64,000 nucleotides of DNA from an uncultured Acetatifactor sp. (GTDB taxonomy: Bacteria; Bacillota; Clostridia; Lachnospirales; Lachnospiraceae). The first letter of the stretch is position 1. Each line of letters starts with the position of its first letter. A program made the position numbers and the translations under genes. This document shows positions 1 through 8,403 of this stretch, piece after piece. Location of the stretch: the NCBI GenBank assembly GCA_910579755.1, contig CAJTVB010000008.1, positions 1 to 64,000 of the forward strand, in the 5' to 3' direction. The notes beneath the pieces are model-generated. The model was not told the origin of the DNA and did no database searches. It saw only the letters and a program-made list of their open reading frames with translations.

Positions 1-1
1 G

Positions 2-394
2 GATCCGGCAAAAGACATACTGGCAGTTTCACACAAAAGATACCGGATCGAAGACTGTTTCCGGATCATGAAAACAAATTTTTCCGGCAGACCGATCAAC
101 CACAGGCTTCCAGACCGTATAAAGGCACATTTTTTGATCTGCTACACAGCGCTGTTGGTATACCGTTTGCTGGAAGCAAAGCTAGATGACCAAAAGACTC
201 ATGTGACAACAGAGAACCTGATCTCCACATTAAAGAATATGAATGTTACTAATATACATGATGTTGAGTACATGGCCCTTTATAACGGAAGCAGAACACT
301 TGATGCCCTGTCTGAAATGACCCAGCTGGGGCTGGACAAACTCCACTACAGACCCAAAGACCTGAACGGAAAACTCAAAAAAATTTTGACATAG
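2..394 (+). CDS. IS4/IS1634-like transposase, C-terminal part (cut by window edge)
   Basis: The frame is open from the left edge, so the gene begins outside the window. The visible part reads RYRIEDCFRIMKTNF followed by GRPI, the Y-(2)-R-x3-E-x6-K type signature near the C-terminus of DDE transposases of the IS4/IS1634 group, where the E is the third catalytic acid. Residues after it form the usual helical tail. It acts in cut-and-paste transposition of its own element. An intrinsic terminator follows 30 bp downstream. Whether the element is intact cannot be judged because its left part and terminal repeats are not visible. Confidence 0.75.
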   Translation, partial: DPAKDILAVSHKRYRIEDCFRIMKTNFSGRPINHRLPDRIKAHFLICYTALLVYRLLEAKLDDQKTHVTTENLISTLKNMNVTNIHDVEYMALYNGSRTLDALSEMTQLGLDKLHYRPKDLNGKLKKILT

Positions 395-423
395 GGTTCA
401 CATACAACATTTCTGCCCTTTAG

Positions 424-467
424 AAAAGCCGACAATCCCAGTGTTTATGCGGGATATCGGCTTTTTT
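424..467 (+). terminator. Intrinsic terminator after transposase
   Basis: Arms AAAAGCCGA and TCGGCTTTT, continued inward by ATCCC/GGGAT with small bulges, close a loop of about 11 nt and end in six T residues. It lies 30 bp after the transposase stop. Confidence 0.8.
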
Positions 468-560
468 AAACTATTCAAGTGTTGAAAACGGGAGTATATA
501 TGAAATAATGGACGTTTTCAACTGTTTATTTTTTCGGTCCGTTTTATAGGACTTAAAATC

Positions 561-569
561 TGATAGAAT
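561..569 (+). promoter_or_regulatory. Extended -10 promoter for helicase gene
   Basis: TGATAGAAT is an extended -10 element (TGn + TAGAAT), placed about 54 bp before the favoured GTG start. No good -35 box is visible, which is tolerated with an extended -10. Confidence 0.35.
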
Positions 570-622
570 ATATGTATGAATGAGCGAAAACCCAGATGGG
601 AAACGGAATGGAGGAAGCAGGC

Positions 623-2200
623 GTGAGCAGAGAGCTTTATCCGTGGCAGGAGGAGTGCCTGGAGCGTTGGTTCGCGAATAACGGAAGAGGAATGGTTCAG
701 GCGGCTACAGGGACCGGAAAGACATTATTGGCATTGGAGGCTGCCCGGAGGCTGGAAAAGAAGCTGGGGGAAAAACTCCGTGTAAAGGTCGTCGTTCCTA
801 CAGCGGCACTGATGCGTCAGTGGGACCGGGCTTTGAGAGAATATCTGAAAGAATTTTCATATGCGGAGGCAGAAGAGACCCCGGGGAGTCTGCGGGGCAG
901 GATCGGCCTGCGGGGCGGGGGAAACCAGGCTTCTCCTGATTGCGCCTATATGATCTACGTGATCAATTCTGCGCGGTACGAGCTGGCCCGCCAGATTCTG
1001 AAACAGCTTCGCCAGGGAGAATCGGTTTTGCTGATCGCCGATGAATGCCACCGATACGAAAGCGGCCAGAATCGGCTGATTTTTGAATTCCTGCCATTTG
1101 CGGAGGCTGCCCGGGGAGAATTTTTCTCTTTGGGGCTCTCAGCCACCCTGCCTTCCGGGGAAGCACAGCAGTATTTGGCTTCGGCTTTGGGAAAACGGAT
1201 TTACAGCTATGGAATCGGACAGGCTTTTGTATCCCGCACGGTCTGCCCTGCGGACATTTATCATATAGGACTGGAGCTTCAGGCGGAGGAAAGAGCAGAG
1301 TATGAAGAGCTCACGGAACGGATGACCTATATTTATGGAAATCTGATGAAAGCCTGTCCGTTTCTGAAAAATATGGGACAGAAGGAGCGCTTTCAAATGC
1401 TGGAAAGGCTTTCCGGCAGCAGGAATCGAAAAACTGCGCAGATGGCATCCATGTACATACGGCTTGCCTACAGGAGAAAGAGCCTGATTTGTCTGGCATC
1501 TGCCAGGACGGACTGCGCCTGTGAGCTTGTGAGCAGGCTGCCTGATATGGGCAGGATCATTGTTTTTGGAGAACGCATCGCTCAGGCGGAGAAATTATAT
1601 CAGCTTCTTCGGAATCCATATCCCGGCAGAGTGGGGAGGTATCATTCCGGGATGGGGAAGCAGGCCAATAAAAATGCGATGGAAAGATTTCGGAATGGGG
1701 AGCTGAGAATTCTTATTGCATGCAAGGCTGTGGATGAGGGCATAGATATACCGGCAGTATCCACGGGGATTATTTTATCCGGAACATCGGCCCGGCGGCA
1801 GCGAATTCAGCGTATGGGAAGAGTTATTCGGAACAAAGAGGGGAAAGCGAGAGCGTCATTATATTATCTTCATATAAATGATACCTGCGAGGATACCTGC
1901 TTTTTGCCGGATATGGGGGAAACACGTCTGTTTGAACTGGAGTATGCTTTGGAAAGCGGCGAGTTTCGCAATCCGGATTATGATACTGCGGCGAGGGTAC
2001 TTCTAAAAAATCTGCAGAGAGCCGGTGCAGGAGCCGATGCATTGAAGGAAGCAGAACGTGCTCTGCGGCTGGGAATTGTGCGGGGAGACTGGATGGACGA
2101 CGGCAGAGAGCTCAGGGAAAGAAAAGAACAGGCGGAAACAACAGGAGAGAGGAATTACTGGATCTGTATGGAGAAGCTTCGGGAAATATATGGGGCATGA
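623..2200 (+). CDS. Superfamily 2 DEAD/DEAH-type helicase (XPB/UvsW-like)
   Basis: ATP-dependent nucleic acid translocase or helicase, cytosolic. The 525-residue protein shows motif I ATGTGKT (about residue 30), motif II DECH (about 140), motif III SATLP (about 175) and motif VI QRMGRVIR (about 395-402), in the order of SF2 helicases of the XPB/type III Res subunit style. The GTG at 623 is preferred because GGAGG lies 8 nt upstream; in-frame ATGs at 596 and 608 have no usable ribosome site. The C-terminal 120 residues are helical and do not match a domain I recognise. It stands alone between a transposase remnant and a blaI-type gene. It could be a repair helicase or part of a degraded element; the exact role is unknown. 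Confidence 0.8.
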   Translation: MSRELYPWQEECLERWFANNGRGMVQAATGTGKTLLALEAARRLEKKLGEKLRVKVVVPTAALMRQWDRALREYLKEFSYAEAEETPGSLRGRIGLRGGGNQASPDCAYMIYVINSARYELARQILKQLRQGESVLLIADECHRYESGQNRLIFEFLPFAEAARGEFFSLGLSATLPSGEAQQYLASALGKRIYSYGIGQAFVSRTVCPADIYHIGLELQAEERAEYEELTERMTYIYGNLMKACPFLKNMGQKERFQMLERLSGSRNRKTAQMASMYIRLAYRRKSLICLASARTDCACELVSRLPDMGRIIVFGERIAQAEKLYQLLRNPYPGRVGRYHSGMGKQANKNAMERFRNGELRILIACKAVDEGIDIPAVSTGIILSGTSARRQRIQRMGRVIRNKEGKARASLYYLHINDTCEDTCFLPDMGETRLFELEYALESGEFRNPDYDTAARVLLKNLQRAGAGADALKEAERALRLGIVRGDWMDDGRELRERKEQAETTGERNYWICMEKLREIYGA

Positions 2201-2243
2201 AGGTATTTGTATCTTAAAATTTTATTAATTTTCAAAGAAATGT

Positions 2244-2272
2244 TTGATTAATCGAGAGTAGTATTGTATAAT
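2244..2272 (+). promoter_or_regulatory. Sigma-A promoter for blaI-type gene
   Basis: TTGATT (2244-2249), a 17-bp spacer and a perfect TATAAT (2267-2272), ending about 31 bp before the favoured start. Confidence 0.75.
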
Positions 2273-2302
2273 AGTAAATAATAAGGAAAGGAGGTGGAAA
2301 AT

Positions 2303-2677
2303 GTGAAGATATTTTATAAAGTTGCTCCCGCTGAAGTGGAGGTCATGGAAGTTCTCTGGGAACAGGAAAAGATGATTTTGACAAGGGATCTGCTGGAACT
2401 GATGGCGGCCAGAGGAAGAAATTGGAAAAGGCAGACTCTGAATACAGTCATCAGCCGCCTGGACAGTAAAGGACTGGTAATCCGGAAGCGCGGCTATGTA
2501 ATAGCGGCATTGACGGAGGAAGAGCTTATGAGGAAACTGGCGCGGCGGATTCTGGACGAGTACTACGATGGAAAACTGAAGAATTTTTGTATTGCTCTGC
2601 TTGGAAAATCCGCTGAGACAGAGGCGAAAATCGATAAACTTGTGAGTGAAGTCGAGAAGTTGGAGAAGGAGTCGTGA
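2303..2677 (+). CDS. BlaI/MecI-family transcriptional repressor
   Basis: Winged-helix DNA-binding repressor, about 124 residues, the normal family length. The N-terminal half carries the family pattern VAPAEVEVMEVLWE followed by a recognition helix region ending in TVISRLDSKGLV and the wing; the C-terminal helices provide dimerisation. GTG at 2303 is chosen because the AAGGAGGTGG ribosome site ends 6-7 nt before it; an upstream GTG at 2294 lies inside that site. BlaI repressors are normally inactivated by a co-transcribed BlaR1/M56 membrane peptidase, but none follows here: the next 235 bp hold no convincing gene. The regulator is therefore an orphan whose signal and targets cannot be read from the window. 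Confidence 0.85.
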   Translation: MKIFYKVAPAEVEVMEVLWEQEKMILTRDLLELMAARGRNWKRQTLNTVISRLDSKGLVIRKRGYVIAALTEEELMRKLARRILDEYYDGKLKNFCIALLGKSAETEAKIDKLVSEVEKLEKES

Positions 2678-2681
2678 GTTT

Positions 2682-2909
2682 ATGCCTCAGACTTTGAATG
2701 AGTACCAGCAGTCACGGCCAAAGCCGCGGAACGGAAGGGTTGTTGCAAAATTTGCAGCAGCCTTTTTGCGTCCGAAGCAATTTATGATATATCTAAATTA
2801 TTGCGGATTGCACTTCAGGAAAACTAAAAAACGCGTTAAAGACATTGACAACTGTACGAAATATAACGAGAATCCGGTAATATATTATATGATTACTAAA
2901 GGGAAATAA
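2682..2909 (+). CDS. Doubtful small ORF after blaI-type gene
   Basis: A 75-residue basic ORF (starting MPQTLNEYQQ) with GGAGAAGGAG some 12 nt before its ATG. It has no recognisable domain and contains a possible promoter for the next gene, which argues against coding. It is listed only because the interval is otherwise empty. Confidence 0.2.
   Translation: MPQTLNEYQQSRPKPRNGRVVAKFAAAFLRPKQFMIYLNYCGLHFRKTKKRVKDIDNCTKYNENPVIYYMITKGK
2845..2873 (+). promoter_or_regulatory. Possible promoter for the 2914 gene
   Basis: A perfect TTGACA (2845-2850) with GAGAAT 17 bp downstream (2868-2873). The -10 is weak, and a TATAAC nearer the -35 could compete. Confidence 0.4.
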
Positions 2910-2913
2910 GGGG

Positions 2914-3375
2914 ATGAAAATTGTAAAACAAATATCGGAAAAGGTTGCAAAAAGGAAATGCCACAGGGACTTGACTGCGGAGGAAAAAAGCTTTGAGGAC
3001 ATTTATCAGAGTCTGCTTCGCCTTCAGCCGTATCTGAAACCGGGGGTCGTGGAAGGCGAGGCCATGGAGCTTCTTCAGGGGATCAAGGACATGATCCGGA
3101 GAAGACGAAGGTATTATCATATGGATGTGATAGCAGGGTATGAGCGGAAATGCGATATTGATTATATAATTACGGACATGATTGACAGGATAGAAATATC
3201 GCAGATATTCCTGAAAATCGTTGAGCCCAAGGAGAGGATAACCGTTACCGAGAAGGAATGTGCCGCCCTGACCGCCTTGATCTGCCGCATGGGGAGGGAA
3301 AAGGCGATTTATACGTGGAATGCGGGCAGATTGAGACAGCTGGCAGAAATTATGGATATGCTCATACAGTTATAA
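2914..3375 (+). CDS. Hypothetical protein, 153 aa
   Basis: I do not recognise the family. The product is a soluble, helix-rich, charged protein with no signal peptide or membrane segment. It has a strongly basic RRRRRYY patch near residue 60 and a C-terminal stretch of regularly spaced hydrophobic residues. AAGGGG lies just before the ATG. It sits between the orphan BlaI-type repressor and the promoter of the glycan cluster, and may be transcribed with either or on its own from the TTGACA-like promoter inside the preceding gap. Function unknown. Confidence 0.65.
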   Translation: MKIVKQISEKVAKRKCHRDLTAEEKSFEDIYQSLLRLQPYLKPGVVEGEAMELLQGIKDMIRRRRRYYHMDVIAGYERKCDIDYIITDMIDRIEISQIFLKIVEPKERITVTEKECAALTALICRMGREKAIYTWNAGRLRQLAEIMDMLIQL

Positions 3376-3381
3376 AATTCC

Positions 3382-3410
3382 TTGTAACATTTGGCGTTTC
3401 CTGTTAAACT
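3382..3410 (+). promoter_or_regulatory. Promoter for envelope-glycan cluster
   Basis: TTGTAA (3382-3387), a 17-bp spacer and TAAACT (3405-3410), about 40 bp before the first gene of the cluster. The sequence downstream is AT-rich, as expected around a start site. Confidence 0.5.
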
Positions 3411-3449
3411 ATATAAATATATGGAGAAGTGTGCAGGGCACGGAAAGGT

Positions 3450-4655
3450 ATGGGTATTCATATGGAGCGATTGGCTGTATTGGGCGGGACTCCGGTGCGG
3501 GAGACACCTATATTTTACGGGAGACAGTGTATTGAGGACGATGATATAGAGGCGGTGGTAAGGACCTTGAAAAGCGATCTGATCACCTGTGGACCCCGAG
3601 TGGAGGAGCTGGAGAGAAAGCTGTGCCAGGTCACAGGGGCCAGATATGCGGTGGTGGTTGCGAACGGTACGGCTGCGCTGCACCTGGCTGCTCTGACCGC
3701 GGGCTTTGAACAGGGAGATGAGGTCATTGTCAGTGCCATTACCTTTGCGGCTTCGGCCAACTGTGTGTTATACTGCGGAGCCAAGCCTGTATTTGCGGAC
3801 ATCAGGCCGGACACCTATAATATAGATCCCGGTGCAGTCAGAAAGCTGATTACGCCACGGACAAAAGGGATTGTGGCAGTGGACTTCACCGGTCAGGCTG
3901 TGGAGCATGATGAGCTGCGCAGCATCTGCAGGGAGTATGGGCTTACTTTGATTGAGGATGCTGCTCATGCCATCGGCACAAAATACAGGAATCAGCCCAT
4001 TGGGAGCATTGCAGATATGACCTGTTTCAGCTTTCACCCTGTTAAGACAGTCACCGGCGGCGAGGGCGGAGCCATCACTACAAATGACGAGTCGCTTTAC
4101 CGGCGTCTCATGCGGGTCCGGACGCATGGTATTACACGGTGCAGGGAGGAGATGGTTCACCCTGACGATGCCAAATGGTATAATGAACAGGTAGAATTAG
4201 GGTACAATTACCGGATGACGGATTTTCAGGCGGCGCTGCTTTTGAGTCAGCTGAATAAGCTGCCTAAATTTGCTGCCCGGAGGAAAGAGATCACAGCCAG
4301 GTATGACCAGGCCTTTTCGCAGCTTCCGGAGCTTTATGTGCAGAAGGAGCTTCCGGAGTCCGACACAACCAGACACTTGTATGTACTCAGGCTGAAGCCG
4401 GAGAGGCTGACATGCACAAGAAGGGAATTCTATGACGCCCTGTATGCAGAAAATACCTGTCCTCAGGTACATTATCTGCCGGTTTACCGGCATTCCTATT
4501 ACGAAAAGCTGGGATATGAAAAGGGGCTGTGTCCCAACGCGGAAAAATATTATGAGGAATCCATGAGCATTCCCTTATATTATTCTATGACTGACAGCGA
4601 TGTGGAGGATGTGATTCACGCAGTGAATAAGGTTGTGGAATATTACAGAAGATAA
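3450..4655 (+). CDS. DegT/DnrJ/EryC1/StrS sugar aminotransferase, PseC-like
   Basis: PLP-dependent transaminase that puts an amino group on a nucleotide-linked keto sugar, in the cytosol. About 400 residues, normal for the family. The early segment SDLITCGPRVEELE, the glycine-rich NGTAALHL, the aspartate region LIEDAAHA and the Schiff-base lysine in SFHPVKTVTGGEGG (about residue 190) are all present; this lysine context is that of PseC, which makes UDP-4-amino-4,6-dideoxy-AltNAc. Start choice is uncertain: ATG 3450 and ATG 3462 are both near GGAAAGG; a GTG at 3429 is less likely. It opens a co-directional cluster with acyltransferase and glycosyltransferase genes. The other pseudaminic acid genes (pseB, G, I, F) are not in the window, so the true sugar is open. 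Confidence 0.85.
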   Translation: MGIHMERLAVLGGTPVRETPIFYGRQCIEDDDIEAVVRTLKSDLITCGPRVEELERKLCQVTGARYAVVVANGTAALHLAALTAGFEQGDEVIVSAITFAASANCVLYCGAKPVFADIRPDTYNIDPGAVRKLITPRTKGIVAVDFTGQAVEHDELRSICREYGLTLIEDAAHAIGTKYRNQPIGSIADMTCFSFHPVKTVTGGEGGAITTNDESLYRRLMRVRTHGITRCREEMVHPDDAKWYNEQVELGYNYRMTDFQAALLLSQLNKLPKFAARRKEITARYDQAFSQLPELYVQKELPESDTTRHLYVLRLKPERLTCTRREFYDALYAENTCPQVHYLPVYRHSYYEKLGYEKGLCPNAEKYYEESMSIPLYYSMTDSDVEDVIHAVNKVVEYYRR

Positions 4656-4675
4656 GAAAAGGCAGGTCTGTTCAT

Positions 4676-6157
4676 ATGCTTTTTAATTCTTACACTTTTT
4701 TGGCTTTTCTGCCGATTCTGTGGTTTGCCTGGTCCGCCCTGAACCGTTTCCGACTGTTCCGGGCGGCTCAGCTTGCTCTTGTGATAGGGTCTTTTGTTTT
4801 TTACGGTAAAGAAGACTATAAGCTTTGTTTTCTTTTGGCGTTCAGCATAGCGATCAACTACCTGTTCCATTTGGGACTGACATGGGAAAAAGGCGGAAGG
4901 TTCATCAGAGGGCTGCTTCTGGCAGCAGGTCTGTTGTTGAATCTGGGGCTTCTGTTTTATTTTAAGTATCTGGATTTTACAATTAATAATTGGAACCGTC
5001 TCTTTGGCACCGGATTTGCGCTGAGAGGGATTGCATTGCCTTTGGGAATCAGTTTTTACACCTTTCAGCAGTTATCTTTTGTCATAGACAGCTACAAGAA
5101 GAGTATGGGGCGATATTCTTTTCCGGAATATTGTCTGTTTGTATGCTTCTTTCCTCAGCTGGTGGCAGGCCCCATTGTGCTCCATCAGGAAATGATACCT
5201 CAGCTGAAAAAGGCTAAAGAAACCAATTCCCGAGTATCATCGGAAGAACACTATGAAAATATGCTTTCCGGCATTGAGTATTTTGTTATTGGTTTTGCAA
5301 AAAAAGTGATGATCGCCGATTCCTTTGCACGGATCTGTGACGCCGGATATGATAATCTGGCGGAACTGAGCTCCGTGAGCGCAATGCTTACGATCTTGGC
5401 GTTCACATTGCAGATCTATTTTGATTTCAGCGGATATTGTGATATGGCGCTGGGGCTGGGAAGACTTTTTGACATTCGGCTGCCCAAGAATTTTGATTCG
5501 CCCTATAAGGCTGCCAATATTGCGGATTTCTGGAGACGCTGGCATATGACGCTGACCCGTTTCCTGACTACGTATGTGTATATTCCTCTGGGCGGGAACC
5601 GCAGGGGAATGGTGCGGACCTGTGTAAATATAATGATTGTGTTCACTGTCAGCGGACTCTGGCATGGAGCAGCCTGGACCTATGTGCTATGGGGAATGCT
5701 GCATGGGGCGGCCATGGTAATATACCGGGTAGGAAAAAAGCTGATTGACCGCCTGCCGAAGACCCTTGTGTGGCTTGCAACATTTCTGTTTGTGAATGGG
5801 GCATGGGTCTTCTTTCGGGCGGAATATTTCGGACAGTCGAGGCAGCTGTTTGGGCGGTTGACAGCAGGAGGAATACAGCTTCACCCGGATATGATCGCGG
5901 CTGTATGGGATCATACCATGTGGAAGGTCACCCTGGAGAGACTGGTCAGCGGCCAGGCATTGCAGGTGATCGGTGCTTTTGCTGTGACAGGATGGTTTGT
6001 GCTTTGGACTGTGATTTGTGTAAAGCTTCCTTCCAGCCATGAGATGGTGGAGAGAAGGCGCAGAGGAACGGCATATTACATTACGCTGGGAGCAGCTTTT
6101 GCGGCAGCATTTTTACAGCTTTCGCAGGTATCAAAATTTATTTACTTTAACTTTTAG
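4676..6157 (+). CDS. MBOAT-family O-acyltransferase (AlgI/DltB-like)
   Basis: Membrane-bound O-acyltransferase that passes acyl groups across the membrane for acetylation of an extracytoplasmic glycan. The 493-residue protein has about ten hydrophobic segments and the family motifs FYTFQQLSFVID (about 125), PQLVAGPI (about 162), FWRRWHMTLTRF (about 285) and SGLWHGAAWTYVLWG (about 325-340), with the conserved active-site histidine in WHG. It starts 20 bp after the aminotransferase stop and is followed 14 bp later by an SGNH-like gene. This MBOAT plus SGNH pairing is the standard layout of alginate, peptidoglycan and exopolysaccharide O-acetylation systems (AlgI with AlgJ/X, PatA with PatB). 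Confidence 0.92.
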   Translation: MLFNSYTFLAFLPILWFAWSALNRFRLFRAAQLALVIGSFVFYGKEDYKLCFLLAFSIAINYLFHLGLTWEKGGRFIRGLLLAAGLLLNLGLLFYFKYLDFTINNWNRLFGTGFALRGIALPLGISFYTFQQLSFVIDSYKKSMGRYSFPEYCLFVCFFPQLVAGPIVLHQEMIPQLKKAKETNSRVSSEEHYENMLSGIEYFVIGFAKKVMIADSFARICDAGYDNLAELSSVSAMLTILAFTLQIYFDFSGYCDMALGLGRLFDIRLPKNFDSPYKAANIADFWRRWHMTLTRFLTTYVYIPLGGNRRGMVRTCVNIMIVFTVSGLWHGAAWTYVLWGMLHGAAMVIYRVGKKLIDRLPKTLVWLATFLFVNGAWVFFRAEYFGQSRQLFGRLTAGGIQLHPDMIAAVWDHTMWKVTLERLVSGQALQVIGAFAVTGWFVLWTVICVKLPSSHEMVERRRRGTAYYITLGAAFAAAFLQLSQVSKFIYFNF

Positions 6158-6171
6158 GCGCGGGTTGGATT

Positions 6172-7257
6172 ATGAAGGACAGTAAAAAGGAATTTTGCAG
6201 ATTTTGTAAGATATTTTTAATTACTTTTTTGACAATAGTGTCGGCATCGGCATTGCTGGTTGTGATAGCCGATCCCTTTTATCAATATCATAAGCCATGG
6301 CTGGGAATGCCAGTGATCCTTGAGAATGCCGTTTATCAGACGCCCGGGGCGGCCAGAAATCTGGAATATACAGATGCCATAGTGGGAACTTCCATGACAG
6401 AAAATTTTCACACAAGCTGGTTTGATGAAGAAATGGGATGGAATACTATGAAGCTATCTTATTCCGGCGCCCGAACAGATGACCTGAAGGCAATATTTTC
6501 ACAGATTTTTTCCAGGGAAGAGCCGGTTCACCATATTTTTATGGACATTAACATGTATCAGCTGACTTCTCCCAGCTGGACGGCCTATGCAGAAAGGCCA
6601 GGATATTTGTATGATAGTATAGTGATAAATGATTTGCCGTATTTATTTAATCGAGATGTGGCGGCGGATTCCTGGGGTAGAATTTTGGATGGCATTATGG
6701 GAAAAGCAGATAATATTGATACGGCATATACCTGGGAGGACCCGGAGCTGTTTGGCGCTCAGAATGCCATGAAAGAGGCTGAAGCAGGCAGGGGGCAGAT
6801 GCTTGCTGCGTATTATTCCGGAGAGACGGAAGGGGTTGCCCTGCAGGATATGTTAAGCGTTTGTCAGGATAACCTGGATAATATATTGCCCTTTATTCGA
6901 GATAATCAGGACACGGAATTTATTATTTATTTTCCACCTTACAGTATGCTCTACTGGGAGCAGAGGGTTTTATACAGAGATTTGGAGAAGATGCTTCAGC
7001 TTTATTATTACACAATGGAAGAGCTGCTGGAGTATCCCAATGTTACATTATATGATTTTCAGAATGAGTGGGATATTATCACGAATTTAGACAATTACAT
7101 GGATATGGCACATCACCGCCCCGAGTATAACAGGTATATTTTTGAGTGCATTAAAAATGGGGAAAAGCGTGTCACGAAGGAAAATATGGAAGAAAAGATC
7201 CGGGACATGTACGAATTTGCCCAAGGCTATGACTATGCGGGAATGTGGGGCCAATAG
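6172..7257 (+). CDS. Membrane-anchored SGNH-like protein, MBOAT partner
   Basis: Predicted extracytoplasmic enzyme that would take an acyl group from the MBOAT protein and place it on a glycan, or help that step. One N-terminal membrane helix (residues 12-33) is followed by a 320-residue outer domain. Block I of the SGNH fold reads AIVGTSMTENF with the candidate nucleophile serine near residue 74 (GTS in place of GDS), and a late D-x-x-H, in MDMAHHRPEY near residue 312, would complete the triad. These assignments are by motif position only. The gene sits 14 bp after the MBOAT gene and is presumably translated with it. AlgJ/AlgX/DltD-like proteins in other systems play the equivalent role. Confidence 0.7.
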   Translation: MKDSKKEFCRFCKIFLITFLTIVSASALLVVIADPFYQYHKPWLGMPVILENAVYQTPGAARNLEYTDAIVGTSMTENFHTSWFDEEMGWNTMKLSYSGARTDDLKAIFSQIFSREEPVHHIFMDINMYQLTSPSWTAYAERPGYLYDSIVINDLPYLFNRDVAADSWGRILDGIMGKADNIDTAYTWEDPELFGAQNAMKEAEAGRGQMLAAYYSGETEGVALQDMLSVCQDNLDNILPFIRDNQDTEFIIYFPPYSMLYWEQRVLYRDLEKMLQLYYYTMEELLEYPNVTLYDFQNEWDIITNLDNYMDMAHHRPEYNRYIFECIKNGEKRVTKENMEEKIRDMYEFAQGYDYAGMWGQ

Positions 7258-7392
7258 TCGCTTGAAGAGCATAAACAACGGCGCCACAGCTTTGTGAGGC
7301 TTGCGGGATAGATGCAATTATGATAAGATTTACGAGGAAAGCAATATACGATGTGGAAATATCCGGTGGATATTTTATGGGGGCTGTGCGGA

Positions 7393-8403
7393 ATGGATAA
7401 AATCGCGGTATTAATCCCTTGCTATAATGAGGAACAGACTATCGCCAAGGTGGTACGGGATGTGCAGAAGGCATTGCCGGATGCGGTAGTGTATGTCTAT
7501 GATAATAATTCCACGGACATGACTGCCCAGCTTGCCCGGGCGGAAGGGGCTGTGGTTCGGCAGGAGTCCAGACAGGGAAAAGGCAATGTAATCCGCAGAA
7601 TGTTTCGGGAGATCGATGCGGAATGCTATCTGATGATAGATGGAGACGACACATATCCGCTTGACTGTGCGGGTGAGATGGTGGCCGGTGTGCTGGAGCA
7701 TAATGCGGATATGGTGGTAGGGGACAGGCTTTCATCCACCTATTTTACGGAAAATAAGCGCCCTTTCCATAATTTTGGCAACAGTCTGATGCGTTTTGGC
7801 ATCAATCGGCTGTTTCATACAGATATCAAAGATATTATGACTGGTTACAGGGCTTTCAGCTATGAATTTGTCAAGACGTTTCCCGTGTTTTCCAAAGGCT
7901 TTGAAATTGAGACGGAGATGTCTATTCATGCGGTAAACTATGGCATGCAGGTGGAGAACGTGGTAGTGGAGTACAGGGACAGACCCGAGGGGAGCGTGTC
8001 AAAGCTGAACACTTATAAGGACGGGGCCCGTGTCATTCATAAGATGCTCCAGCTGTATAAAAATTACAGGCCTCTGCAGTTTTTCAGTGTGTTCTGTTTT
8101 CTGCTGGTTCTGGCGGCGGTGATTTTGATGATTCCTGTTATAAGTGTATACATGGAGACAGGGCTTGTGCCCCGGTTTCCTACGCTGATCGTCTGCGGTT
8201 TTATGGTATTGGCCGGAATTCAGTCTTTTTTTTCCGGAATGATACTGCAGGTGATGGCGGCGAAGGACAGGCGGGACTTTGAGTATCGGCTGATGGAGGT
8301 CAGCGGAGAGAAGAGAAGGAAAGTGTTTTTTTCTAAAGTTGCAGTTCTGCCGGGGCGGCATGACGGGGAGTGTCAAGGGAATGGAAAAGCAGATGCGCAG
8401 TGA
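7393..8403 (+). CDS. Family 2 glycosyltransferase, DPM1-like, with C-terminal membrane helices
   Basis: Transfers a sugar from a nucleotide donor, probably to polyprenyl phosphate, at the cytosolic membrane face. The GT-A fold begins with VLIPCYNEE; YDNNSTD (about 36) and the metal-binding MIDGDDTYP (about 82) follow, then MTGYRAF and the acceptor region with EGSVSKLNTYKDG. Two hydrophobic segments near residues 225-245 and 260-285 anchor it. ATG 7393 is preferred over the upstream in-frame start at 7351: GGGGG lies 9 nt before it and the family begins with this segment. It overlaps the following acetyltransferase gene by 23 bp, a sign of one operon. Confidence 0.88.
   Translation: MDKIAVLIPCYNEEQTIAKVVRDVQKALPDAVVYVYDNNSTDMTAQLARAEGAVVRQESRQGKGNVIRRMFREIDAECYLMIDGDDTYPLDCAGEMVAGVLEHNADMVVGDRLSSTYFTENKRPFHNFGNSLMRFGINRLFHTDIKDIMTGYRAFSYEFVKTFPVFSKGFEIETEMSIHAVNYGMQVENVVVEYRDRPEGSVSKLNTYKDGARVIHKMLQLYKNYRPLQFFSVFCFLLVLAAVILMIPVISVYMETGLVPRFPTLIVCGFMVLAGIQSFFSGMILQVMAAKDRRDFEYRLMEVSGEKRRKVFFSKVAVLPGRHDGECQGNGKADAQ

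Noticed and set aside
596..622. ATG starts at 596 and 608 for the helicase
   Set aside because: Neither has a ribosome site, while GTG 623 has GGAGG at 8 nt.
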